Shown here: piece by piece, positions 47,812 through 57,628 of the stretch
How the letters are laid out: every line of letters begins with the position of its first letter
Position numbering within the stretch: position 1 is the first letter of the stretch
Source of the DNA: Owenia fusiformis
Lineage: Eukaryota; Annelida; Polychaeta; Sabellida; Oweniidae
DNA: 64,000 bases
Reading direction: 5' to 3'
NCBI GenBank assembly: GCA_903813345.2
Contig: CAIIXF020000008.1
Span: 35,674,867-35,738,866 of the forward strand
Notes under the pieces: generated by a model
Database searches by the model: none
The model's input: only the letters and a program-made list of their open reading frames with translations
What the model was told of the DNA's origin: nothing
Made by a program: the position numbers and the translations under genes

Positions 47812-47882
47812 CCTCAATAGAGAATCAAACCTAGGACCCTTGGATCCAAAGAATGATGCTCTACCAACTGAGCTATAAAGGC
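47812..47882 (-). pseudogene. tRNA-Lys-like sequence, degenerate
   Basis: On the minus strand it reads gcctttatagctcagttggt then agagcat, a perfect A box, and ctaggtttgattctc, a near B box, at normal tRNA spacing. The anticodon stem (tcatt/tccaa) does not pair and the anticodon would be TTG. Similarity is greatest to lysine tRNA. Probably a pseudogene or SINE promoter. Confidence 0.5.
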
Positions 47883-48072
47883 TTAACCACTAAAGCTGGG
47901 CTGAAGTAGCAACTTGCTATCAAGGGTTTTTACACTATCCCCCTTTGAAAGGACCACGCTTTCTATCCAAAATTAGACTGATCCCCCTCCGTTCATTTTG
48001 TCCGATCGCCAGGCATGAATTTACACAAGTCAGGAAATCTCTGGTATATTTTAACTTTGCTTTGTTTTTCAG

Positions 48073-48117
48073 CGAAAATCAGCAAAAGGTAAAGAAAAGG
48101 CAAAAGCAAGAAAAGAG
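48073..48117 (+). CDS. NAA40: NAA40 exon 2
   Basis: 45 nt between acceptor gtttttcag and donor GTAAAT, phase 0 in and out. RKSAKGKEKAKARKE, the basic N-terminal segment of NatD. Confidence 0.9.
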
Positions 48118-48390
48118 GTAAATCTACAGCAAATACACTGACTTTATTAATGTTAAAGATACACTTAATTGTCAAGAAAAATTTACATGAATTAGTCAAA
48201 TAGGTATTACATGTACATGTATTTTTAATATAAAGTATTATAGGATAAATCTTCACAGTTTAGATAATGAACTCTTTATAATGTTTCATCGAGTGACATT
48301 GCAAGTAGCCAGGCAACCAGGTGATAACATTGATTGATGCTTGATGCCTCAGTTCATGTGCATTGCTACATTCAAATTATTCTTTTGCAG

Positions 48391-48494
48391 GAAAATAAAC
48401 AGCTGAAGATCTCTATGGCAGAAGTTGATGAAGTTAATAAGATAGAGGATCCAATGGCACCACTTGCAGCCTTCAAAAAGTTTGAAAGAAATGG
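48391..48494 (+). CDS. NAA40: NAA40 exon 3
   Basis: 104 nt from acceptor ttcttttgcag to donor GTAAGC. ENKQLKISMAEVDEVNKI, then EDPMAPLAAFKKFERNG with split glycine (phase 2). Family: [32 protein letters not shown]. Half of this exon is duplicated about 100 bp downstream. Confidence 0.94.
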
Positions 48495-48546
48495 GTAAGC
48501 ATTAATATAGCAAGAATTATGAAGTACATGTACGTGGGGGTGTTAA

Positions 48547-48596
48547 GAGGATCCAATGGCACCATTAGCTGCCTTCAAAAAGTTTGAGAGAAATGG
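48547..48596 (+). pseudogene. Partial duplicate of NAA40 exon 3 with its donor
   Basis: 50 nt repeating the end of exon 3 (DPMAPLAAFKKFERN) followed by GTGAGC. The four base differences from exon 3 (CTT to TTA, GCA to GCT, GAA to GAG) are all synonymous. It has no good acceptor (preceding sequence cgtgggggtgttaagag lacks a pyrimidine tract). Use from aagag/GAT after exon 2 would stay in frame, so a rare alternative exon is possible. Confidence 0.7.
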
Positions 48597-48789
48597 GTGA
48601 GCTCCTATTGCAAAGTCTGTCTCTGATCTGTAAAGGACAGCCTTTAACCGTGTGATCTAAGTGACTTGATAATTGTAACGGCTGGAACTAAAATACTGAA
48701 TTCAGCAGCTTACTTTTCTAAGTGTTCCTAACATCAGTGGCCTTTGCTTGTGAAACTATGGAAAGTTTCAGCTTTTCAATTATCAGATC

Positions 48790-49893
48790 AGCCTGGCCTT
48801 TGAAATAGGTAAGGTAAGCACTTTGAAATAGGTAAGAAAAACAATTTGAAATAGATAATGTAAGCACCTTGAAATAGGTAAGATGAGCTCTTTGAAATAG
48901 GTGAGATAAGCAATTTGAAATAGGTAAGATAAGCACCTTGAAATAGATAAGGTAAGCATCTTGAAATAGGTAATATGAGCACTTTGAAATAGGTGAGATA
49001 AGCAATTTGAAATAGGTAAGATAAGCACCTTGAAATAGATAAGGTAAGCACTTTGAAATAAAAAAGATAAGTACTTTGAAATAGATGAGGTAAGCACTTT
49101 GAAATAGGAAATATAAGCACTTTGAAATAGGTAAGATAAGTGCTTTGAAATAGATCAGGCAAGCACTTTGAAATAGGTAAGATAAGCACCTGAAAAAGAT
49201 ATGGTAAACACTTTGAAATAGGTAAGATAAGCACTTTGAAATAGATCAGGCAAGCACTTTGAAATAGGTAAGATAAGCACTTTGAAAAAGATAAGGTAAA
49301 CACTTTGAAATAGGTAAGATAAGCACTTTGAAATAGATCAGGCAAGCACTTTGAAATAGGTAAGATAAGCACCTGAAAAAGATATGGTAAACACTTTGAA
49401 ATAGGAAAGATAAGCACTTTGAAAAAGATAAGTTAAGCACTTTGAAATAGGAAATATAAGCACTTTGAAATAGGTAAGATAAGTGCTTTGAAATAGATCA
49501 GGCAAGCACTTTGAAATAGGTAAGATAAGCACCTGAAAAGGATATGGTAAACACTTTGAAATAGGAAAGATAAGCACTTTGAAAAAGATAAGTTAAGCAC
49601 TTTGAAATATGAAAGATAAGCACTTTGAAATAGGTAAGATAAGCGCTTTGAAATAGATCAGGCAAGCACTTTGAAATATGTAAGCACCTGAAAAAGATAT
49701 GGTAAACACTTTGAAATAGGAAAGATAAGCACTTTGAAAAAGATAAGTTAAGCACTTTGAAATATGAAAGATAAGTACTTTGAAATAGATAAGGTAAGCA
49801 CTTTGATATATAAAAGATAAGCACTTTGAAATAGATAAGGTAAGCACTTTGATATATAAAAGATAAGCACTTTGAAATAGATAAGGTAAGCAC
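48790..49893 (+). repeat. 22-bp minisatellite with a 5' splice-site motif in each unit
   Basis: About 50 units of agcactttgaaataggtaag type with variants (gaaatagataaggtaag, gaaaaagatatggtaaac). Nearly every unit contains AG/GTAAG, the donor consensus. tttgaaataggtaag resembles the end of exon 3 plus its donor (tttgaaagaaatgggtaag) minus three bases. The long minus-strand open frames (LFQSAYLTYFKVL...) are artefacts of the repeat. Confidence 0.9.
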
Positions 49894-51144
49894 TTTTTGT
49901 CTTGTTCTGTCATGAAAGTGATAATGAATAAATTAAAATTTTCAGGTAAACAATTAATGAAAACGTATCAAATTAACATATACACGTGTGGCTAAAATAT
50001 AATATGCATATATATTTATTATTTACAGTATTTAAACTCCTTACATGTATATACAGAGTAAAAGTGTGAAATTAAGGCTCTAGAAATATGAGGAATCACA
50101 TACCATAGGAGCCCATTGACTGGTTCCATTTTTAGTGAATTTTTAGTTTTTTTAAGTTAAAAATCAAGATGGTGGTCACTAGAGCCAGCTCAATATCAAA
50201 TATATGTCAAGGAATCTACAAACATTTACAAACATTGTGACAGGACATTGACATTAAAATATAAATATACACATGGATAGGAATGTAAAAGCAGTGACTG
50301 AGTCTTTTCATCCATGATTAAAAAGATTTAAAAACCAAGGTATATCAAATGTTAACATATGACTTAAAGGAAGTATCTGATCTGTAGGGGGCATGATTAT
50401 AAGCAATGTTGCAAGCAATATGTACAATTGTCCTACCAATGTATTCATTACAATCTCAAATATGGTATCTCCCAAAATATCAGTGATTTGTTATCAATTG
50501 AAGTTGTATAAGATTCAAAGTGCAGAAAGATACTACCAAAATAATTAAAATGGTAACCATGTTTTAAACAAATGAATGCAGTGTTTTGAAAATCTTTATC
50601 TTTCCTCAAATAAAGAATACACTTTATGATATGAATCAAAAATGGACTAAAATTGAAACAATTTTCTTCAATTTTATGATGATGATTACTTGCATGATCT
50701 GATTCTGCGTTTTGGCCCTTTTATATTATTAAGAATGTTAAGCTTAACAATGATATAATAAAACAAATATTTAATTCTATTTTTGCTGAATATCTGCAAC
50801 ACTTTTACTCAATGATATTACACTAGCCCTTCAGATTTTGTGGAATATCAATTGTGAAAGATGCACAGGTTTTCACCTCAATAGAATGAAATATATGTTC
50901 AGTATTGAACCTAAGAATATACAGAAGTTAAGTAGATCTCTATCCTTTTATGAGTTTGTATGATGCTGCACTACTCTTTTCTAGATATTTCCTCAAGTGT
51001 AGGATCAAGGTTGGTCAAGGCAAAAATATGCCGACGTTTTTTTTTCATTTTTTTATGTTGGTGCAAACAGGTGCAAGCCAAAATCTCAATGCACCCACTT
51101 GTTTCAGCACTGGGATGTGAACAATAGTTTTATTTGTGTAATCT
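49894..51144. other. NAA40 intron 3 sequence without a gene
   Basis: AT-rich. 51003-51113 is a copy of the cacccacttg repeat family. A minus-strand AATAAA at 51134-51129 could serve the nested gene whose stop is at 51145. Confidence 0.5.
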
Positions 51145-52074
51145 CTAAATCTCAGTTGTTTTCTCATATGGTGTAATGCTACCACTCTCTGTTGTCTTTG
51201 GCCTGTCTTTGCAGAGTAGCAGTATAAGTGCTGATAGAATTAACCCAATAGCAATCGGTAATCCAATGAAAAATACCAAATAGACCCATACTCGAGGAAT
51301 ACAGGTCGTGACCACGTCAATCTTCTTCGCACTTGAGGGTACCTTGTACGATAGCAGGATGTTAAGGTTGGCTCTATAGGGAAAGTCTATAGTGCATGAA
51401 GATTGATCGGTAGTTGATAAGACACATTCTTTCTTGGTGGTTGATAAGTTGTAACGTGTTCTTCTTAGAAAGATTGTCATATTAATGTCTGCAAAGTTTA
51501 TCCCCCGTTGTTCGGATAGTCGTGATCGAGCGTAAATGAAGAAATAATCATCTGTAGTGGATATCTGAAAGTTTTCTTGGTAGGTACCATTTAAATACAT
51601 GGCGGTATAATCAGCACGTTTTTGGAGTTGATTACAATTATCCATGCAATGTCTAAATCTATTTTGCCACATTATACGACGAGATATTCCTTTTGCCATG
51701 TAGAATTCAACATGTGCATTGACTGTTGTCGTGATTGTGACTTCAGATCCAGCTATTAAGTGATAGCCCCAGTATTCAAATCTTCTATCATAAATGGTGC
51801 TCGCTGTTTGGACAGTTTGTTCCAATGTTTCATTTTTATCAATAGATGGCGCATCTGGTGTTGTGTACACATCAACCGTTTCACTTTCTTTGTTTGTTAT
51901 CTCAAGTCCTGTACACATAAAGCTGTTGAATCTATTTTGGATATGCCTCATATCCCCTGGCGAGGAGGATATCATTTCAGGGCCATATGCAGAATATCTA
52001 ATAGGAAGTCCTATCAACAGAGCAAGTAGGACAATCCAGACCCAAAGAACGAGGACTTTGTGCATCTTTGACAT
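51145..52074 (-). CDS. Intronless two-pass membrane protein, APD1-4 middle-domain-like
   Basis: 309 residues from MSKMHKVL; this ATG has a perfect Kozak context (ccacc-ATG) and directly precedes the first membrane segment, so I prefer it to the in-frame ATG at 52248. Segment 1: VLVLWVWIVLLALLIGLPI. Segment 2 near the C-terminus: VYLVFFIGLPIAIGLIL. Between them is a predicted lumenal or extracellular domain of about 235 residues with several N-glycosylation sequons, YWGYHLIAGSEVTITTT, VEFYMAKG, YFFIYARS, a Cys pair (KKECV...SCTIDFPY) and TTCIPRVWVY. Spacing and motifs recall the middle domain of APD1-4-type E3 ligases, but no RING finger follows. Function unknown. Nested antisense in NAA40 intron 3. 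Confidence 0.8.
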   Translation of the reverse strand: MSKMHKVLVLWVWIVLLALLIGLPIRYSAYGPEMISSSPGDMRHIQNRFNSFMCTGLEITNKESETVDVYTTPDAPSIDKNETLEQTVQTASTIYDRRFEYWGYHLIAGSEVTITTTVNAHVEFYMAKGISRRIMWQNRFRHCMDNCNQLQKRADYTAMYLNGTYQENFQISTTDDYFFIYARSRLSEQRGINFADINMTIFLRRTRYNLSTTKKECVLSTTDQSSCTIDFPYRANLNILLSYKVPSSAKKIDVVTTCIPRVWVYLVFFIGLPIAIGLILSALILLLCKDRPKTTESGSITPYEKTTEI

Positions 52075-52539
52075 GGTGGGATTTAAACACACTATGAATT
52101 TTAGAATAGGGCAAACGCGTCCCCAACATCTAGCACCGTCTCTCTTGTTACCACTGCAACTGCCACGACCACCACATTTTTTACTGGAATCGCCACCACA
52201 AGTAGCATTACCACTGAAACCGCCACGAAAAGCAGGATTTCCATGCATTGTAGCTTATAACTGCACTGTAATGAAAAATATTTGATAGATTAACAATTGA
52301 TTTCTAACAAATGAAACTGTATTTATTGTCGATCACTTGCTGGTTCCATAACATCAATAATACAAACATGGAGAAAGTATGAAGAAAATACTAAAACAAA
52401 AAATGGCTGACGAACTGTCTTGAATCCGCCAAATTAAATAGCCGCCAATATTTGAAATTGAACAAATCCGTCAAATAGGTAGCGTCAAATTAAGTGTATC
52501 TACAGATAAGTTCTTTGTCAATAAAACCTACAAAAGGAA
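52075..52539. other. Upstream region of the nested membrane-protein gene
   Basis: The open frame continues to 52248 with a glycine- and serine-rich stretch (GGDSSKKCGGRGSCSGN), probably 5'UTR; it consists of imperfect gtggc / ccaccac repeats. No TATA box seen. Confidence 0.4.
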
Positions 52540-53275
52540 TCAAAGCCCATAGTGTTTAGTAATATTATATATATATTATATTTAAATAGATGTGATTGTC
52601 AAGATAATTTTGAGAATTTAGAGTATTGTTATATAGAAAAAGTCAAAAAGAAACTACTGCTTACATATGAAACAACTTGGAATGATTTAGTACACAAGAA
52701 ACCAAAATTAAGAACATATGTCAAATTCAAAACATCATACAAAACTGAGTCATATTTATTGCTAAATTTATCTAAGTTGGAACGATCTTTAATTGCACAA
52801 TTACGTATGGGAATTTTACCACTGGAAATTGAAACAGGCAGATTTAGAAATGAAAAATTGGAAAATAGAAAATGTACTTTATGTAAATCTGGCAACATTG
52901 AGGATGAGGAACATTTTATTTTTAATTGTACATTTTATAAGGAAATAAGGGAAACATATTTACAAAATCACCAAATTTTTGAAGAAACAGAATCAACTAC
53001 GGATCAAAAGTTTCAGTATTTATTTGAAAAAATGCCTAGGCAAGCTGCTCATTTTGTTAAACTTTGTTATTTTAAAAGAAGAAATGCCATTTATAATGTA
53101 AATTGAATTTAACTGCATGTATGTGTCTAAGAAATTCATGCTAGTATTTTTAAAAATTTTTGTTATGAATCTAATAGTAATTTTTAACATTAGTGGTTGA
53201 TAAGCCCAAGTGGGCTGGGTTGCTTTTTATTACTTTTCTTTTGTATTGTATTGTATTGCATTGTATTGAACCTAC
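52540..53275 (+). mobile_element. 5'-truncated LINE, reverse-transcriptase C-terminal domain
   Basis: An open frame (to the stop at 53106) encodes YVKFKTSYKTESYLLLNL, LIAQLRMGILPLEIETGRF and the zinc-binding motif CTLCKSGNIEDEEHFIFNC. This post-RT region with CxxC...H...C is characteristic of non-LTR retrotransposons of invertebrates and fish. The polymerase domain is missing. A tail of repeated gtatt follows at 53243-53272. Insertion is on the plus strand. Confidence 0.85.
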
Positions 53276-53948
53276 CACTGTAAATAACAATAAAACTAAA
53301 CTAAACTATATCCCAAAAGAAAAATATATTCATATTGTACATGAATGACAATTATATATGTATATCATGGATTGCTAATGGTTTGATGCTTCTCCAAAAC
53401 TCTTAAGGTCAGGGTGCACTTTGTTTGATGAAATTTCATGACCATGTGCTATTTTCAGATAAACATTCTTTCCACACATCATCTACATCTTTCATTCTTG
53501 CACAAAAGATGCATTAGTGTACCTAGACTATTAATTTAGGGTTGATAATTCTTCAGAATGTTTGAATAACTAGAATATTCAGTGTTTGCTTTTCAAAATT
53601 GCAAAAGAATTCCAAAGTGCACCCTGACCTTAAATTACAAAATCGACAGGTTAGTGTTCATACAACTAATTTATCCGAACCATACAAATGTCTTTTGTGT
53701 TCAATATTACTTTACTATATTTCTCTCCATATAAGTATTTTTCCATGTATTGTACTGCAATCTTTTGATTCCTTATTCTGTTTTATTTGGTTTATTTATT
53801 ATAAGGTTAATTGACAAAAATCAAACATTGAAATGGACTAATCTTGGAACATTAAGTCACTTACCTAAATAAGTCTAAATATATAGTTGTAAATAATAGT
53901 GTTATCTTGTTCCCAAAGAATTGAAACTACTAATATTTTACAGCTCCT
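53276..53948. other. NAA40 intron 3, no gene seen
   Basis: Contains a fragment of the MITE at 46678 (near 53325-53370). A short palindromic pair sharing aaggtcagggtgcactttg (53404) and caaagtgcaccctgacctta (53612) marks a 220-bp MITE. Confidence 0.5.
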
Positions 53949-54382
53949 ATGTACAGGCAAGACAAGTCTATAAGCACCACTCCTATTGTGGTGTCCTTAT
54001 ACCTGTGTATAACAAATGCAGTAGATCGACATGTATATATATGGCACTATAAGCAGTTGATTCACAATCAAGGCAAGACAAGTCTATTGCTCCTATGGTG
54101 GTGCCCTTATATCTGTGTATTACAAATGCAGTAGACCTATATATATGGTACTATAAGCAGTTGATTCACAATCAAGGCAAGACAAGTCTATTGCTCCTAT
54201 GGTGGTGCCCTTATATCTGTGTATTACAAATGCAGTAGACCTATATATATGGTACTATAAGCAGTTGATTCACAATCAAGGCAAGACAAGTCTATTGCTC
54301 CTATGGTGGTGCCCTTATATCTGTGTATTACAAATGCAGTAGACCTATATATATGGTACTATGAGCAGTTGATTCACAATCA
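53949..54382 (+). repeat. 104-bp minisatellite, about four units
   Basis: Period 104 (ggcaagaca at 54072, 54176 and 54280), the last three units almost identical and the first diverged. Units contain ctcctatggtggtgccctta and aatgcagtagacc. Unlike the other arrays it does not touch an exon. Confidence 0.92.
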
Positions 54383-55769
54383 CATTTACCTGGCTCAATA
54401 CCAATATTGAGCCCTTGCAAATTTCTTACATTATATAAGAAATGGATAAAACATGGATTCTAGCGATACCATTCTCAATAATAACCAAACGAATGAATGG
54501 GTATGGTGGATTATTTTTAGATTTATATTGATAAAGGATTAGACTGGTATAACAAACACTGAAGGTTATGATTAACAGGACAGGGTCTACCCATATATTA
54601 ACCCATTCTTCTATTTATGTTAATATTTACCTGCAGTTGAACCTGTTTATATCAAACGCCACTGAGACTGACTCAATATTTATATAAAAACATTCTTTAA
54701 CATGGGGGTCAACAGAGAGAGAAGAATTTGTCAGAAAAATGTTTAGTTTCACACTTGGAGTATTTTGATTAAAGAGTTTTCATCAGCTTTATGCGGCTTT
54801 TGATTTTATTGAATTTCTTTTCTATGTCATAATGCTTGGTATTAAATTAATGGACTATGGATTAATAACAAGTTTTACATTTAAATATTTGGGTTCAAAG
54901 TTCATTTGTCATACTACAGGTTGACTCAATAATTCAAAACTCTAATTTTCGAATAATTCTTAATTTTGGTGGAATCTTTAATCATCTCATTGATGGAGTT
55001 GTCATAATTGTACATAAGTGCCTTTTCTTGTCGATTATTGTACATTATTTATAATTCTACACTTAAGTAGATCTGACCATAGTCACCATTCAAAATTAGA
55101 AAGTGGGTTACATTTTATGTCACCCTGTAGTATGCATACCTAATAATTTCACATCATTGAAACAAGTAGTTATTGCACATATCAAATGTTTCACCAATTT
55201 GCGTATCATTTTGTTTTGATGGAAATATTGGACACTTGGATTTTATAGTTTGGTTCCATGTGAAGTTTGAAAAATAATGTTGTAATGTTTGCATGATCAT
55301 CCAAAAAGTTGTAAAAATATTGTTTTTAATCATCCAATTTATTTTTCGTAATTTAAAAAAATGTTTGAGTCATTTTTTCTAATACTCAGGAGAGCCTTAT
55401 TATATGAACACTATAGGCCACATTAACTTTGAGGCAGGAGTTATACTATGGTCTCCTCACATATGAACAAATCTACTAAATGCGTCTTGCGAATTGAGTA
55501 AATCGTAAATTCATTCAATTGAAAATATTAACATTCGAATTGAACTGCTGCACATGCTTCCAAACCCTTTCGAAGCTTTCCAAAAAGATACTCCCACATA
55601 CGAACACCAAAATGATGTATAACATACATATTACGAATGGGAACAAACTCAAGTCCTATTCGTCAGTACACGCAAGTTGACGTTGGGGGTTTTCATTCAT
55701 ATGTGATTGGGCCTTTTTAAAGCGTTTTGTTACTTATTTAGGTATTGATAACTGACTGTCTTGTTTCAG
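54383..55769. other. NAA40 intron 3, distal part
   Basis: AT-rich, no gene. Short stretches near 54645 and 54916 (gttgaacctgttta, ctacaggttgactcaataat) look like relics of the TACAGTAAAACCTG family. Confidence 0.4.
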
Positions 55770-55865
55770 TTTGTCCATAACGCTAGAATGTAAGAAGAGA
55801 CCCACTTGTAAAGATGAAGATGTTGAATGGGCGTTCCAGTTGACAAAACAAAACATGAAGACATT
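55770..55865 (+). CDS. NAA40: NAA40 exon 4
   Basis: 96 nt from acceptor cttgtttcag to donor GTGAGT. (G)LSITLECKKRPTCKDED then VEWAFQLTKQNMKT and a split leucine. Family: LNVSIECKRVSG...VDWAFDLTKTNMQTM. Phase 2 in and out. Its 3' end and donor are amplified in the array that follows. Confidence 0.93.
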
Positions 55866-56305
55866 GTGAGTACACCTTGGGCTTTCATTGACAAAACAAA
55901 ACATGAAGACATTGTGAGTACACCTTGGGCTTTCATTGACAAAACAAAACATGAAGACATTGTGAGTACACCTTGGGCTTTCATTGACAAAACAAAACAT
56001 GAAGACATTGTGAGTACACCTTGGGCTTTCATTGACAAAACAAAACATGAAGACATTGTGAGTACACCTTGGGCTTTCATTGACAAAACAAAACATGAAG
56101 ACATTGTGAGTACATCTTGGGGTTTCATTGACAGTACACCTTGGGGTTTCATTGACAAGACAAAACATGAAGACATTGTGAGTACCCTTGGGGTTTCATT
56201 GACAAGACAAAACATGAAGACATTGTGAGTACACCTTGGGGTTTCATTGACAAGACAAAATATGAAGACATTGTGAGTACACCTTGGGGTTTCATTGACA
56301 ACAGG
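55866..56305 (+). repeat. 48-bp minisatellite copying the NAA40 exon-4 3' end and donor
   Basis: Starts at the donor of exon 4 with period 48 (gtgagt at 55866, 55914, 55962, 56010, 56058, 56106), about nine units, one shortened. Each unit contains ttgacaaaacaaaacatgaa / gacatt followed by gtgagtacaccttggg, that is, the last ~26 coding bases of exon 4 plus its 5' splice site. A 48-bp period keeps frame, so read-through gives repeats of DKTKHEDIVSTPWAFI. Confidence 0.95.
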
Positions 56306-56911
56306 GATAAATGCCTGTTGTGTTTTTTACCAAAACTGATCATTATTTTGAGGAATTTCACAATATTTAAAATTCCTTAGGCTAGTGATTTAAAATCTTT
56401 CGATAATCATTATATAAAATTGTTATATTGTACAATGAACATTTATTGTTTTTCAATATTTAATATCATTTTTTGGTGTTTATTGAGAGAAAAAATCAAG
56501 AAATTATCTTGTCTCATTGTGGAAAGACATTGTTAAACCCTTATCATTTTTAGTTTCATGCTAGCTTTCATTTGATATATAATAATACATGTACTGAGGA
56601 CAGTTGCTGTCATATTTTTTGAATCAGACATCCACAGTGATCCTAATGAAAATCTTTTAGGCAAATAATTCAGTTTGACAAAATTTAAGTACTCTAGAAA
56701 AAATTGTAGAAATTTTTGAGACCTTAAAAAGTTTCTTGCAATATTAAAGGTATTTGGATGTTCCTATTACGTTTTAGAAAAATCGATTTGCACCTACTTG
56801 AAAATGAGAAAAACCATGAAAGATTTTGACCAAGAATTGTGAAAATGCGAATCTTGCACCCACCTGATAAACAATCCTGGGGAGATCATAGTACATGTAA
56901 TCATCTTTCAG
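56306..56911. other. NAA40 intron 4 remainder
   Basis: AT-rich; 56776-56893 is a copy of the dispersed cacccacctg / tcctggggagatcat family ending just before the exon-5 acceptor. Confidence 0.5.
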
Positions 56912-57070
56912 ATATGAAAAGAGTGAATGGGGCTGGAAGGACACTGAGAAACGGGAAGAGATGTTTGAAGACGCAGCGTGGTACCTATTTGCCAGGGCCC
57001 AAGATGGCCACCTTGTAGGCTTCGTCCACTTCAGATTTGATATGGACTTTGATGACAAAGTCGTATATTG
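56912..57070 (+). CDS. NAA40: NAA40 exon 5 (acetyltransferase core)
   Basis: 159 nt, acceptor catctttcag, donor GTAAGT. YEKSEWGWKDTEKREEMF, then WYLFARAQDGHLVGFVHF and RFDMDFDDKVVY. Family: [37 protein letters not shown]. This starts the GNAT fold that acetylates the Ser1 N-terminus of histones H4 and H2A. Confidence 0.97.
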
Positions 57071-57239
57071 GTAAGTGGGCTTTACAATCCTGTGCCAATC
57101 TGGAGGCCTACAGGGCAAAGCTGTTGCTACCCATCCCTTTCACTTTTGGCCAGACTAGTAAAAGTAGTTAATAAGTTAATAATGAGCTATGAGTTATGAG
57201 TGGTCTTGTGAATTATCTTTAATATTATATTATTTTCAG

Positions 57240-57323
57240 TTATGAGATCCAGTTGGCAAAAGAAGTGAGAAGGAAAGGACTGGGAAAGTTCATGATGCAG
57301 ATTTTAGAGCTATTGGCACACAA
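57240..57323 (+). CDS. NAA40: NAA40 exon 6 (acetyl-CoA-binding motif)
   Basis: 84 nt, (C)YEIQLAKEVRRKGLGKF then MMQILELLAH. VRRKGLGKF is the GNAT motif A (R/Q-x-x-G-x-G) that binds acetyl-CoA pyrophosphate. Phase 2 on both sides. Confidence 0.97.
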
Positions 57324-57628
57324 GTAAGTGTTTCTTTGGTATGGCCCTCACCAGGTCTTGAGCACAGCACCCATTCTCCAATCTATTTAAAGGGGCATTC
57401 CTTGCAAGACCATTTCTCTCCTGATATGATAGCTATACTTTCCGGATTAAGGACACAGGAAAATGTTTTGATATTGTCAGTGTTGATCATTTAAAAATGT
57501 AGTGCTCATTTCCAGTATTTTAGGATTTCAAACAGGAAGTGAGGTCATTGACTCTTAACTTTTATAACCTTGCCTCTAAGAGTATAGGAAAGTTGCCCAA
57601 AATCTTTCCTATCTATATAGACATAATT

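Noticed and set aside
47812-47882. Functional tRNA gene on the minus strand
   Set aside because: A and B boxes are present but the anticodon stem does not pair; listed as degenerate.
48718-49913. Long minus-strand open frames (up to 209 residues) with repeated LFQSAYLTYFKVL
   Set aside because: They are frames through the 22-bp minisatellite; several frames of the same strand are open at once and there is no start context or family.
55734-56361. Open frames of 130-150 residues on both strands (TKHEDIVSTPWAFID; FCFVNESPRCTHNVFM)
   Set aside because: A 48-bp period leaves frames open by construction. Only the first copy is part of NAA40 exon 4.
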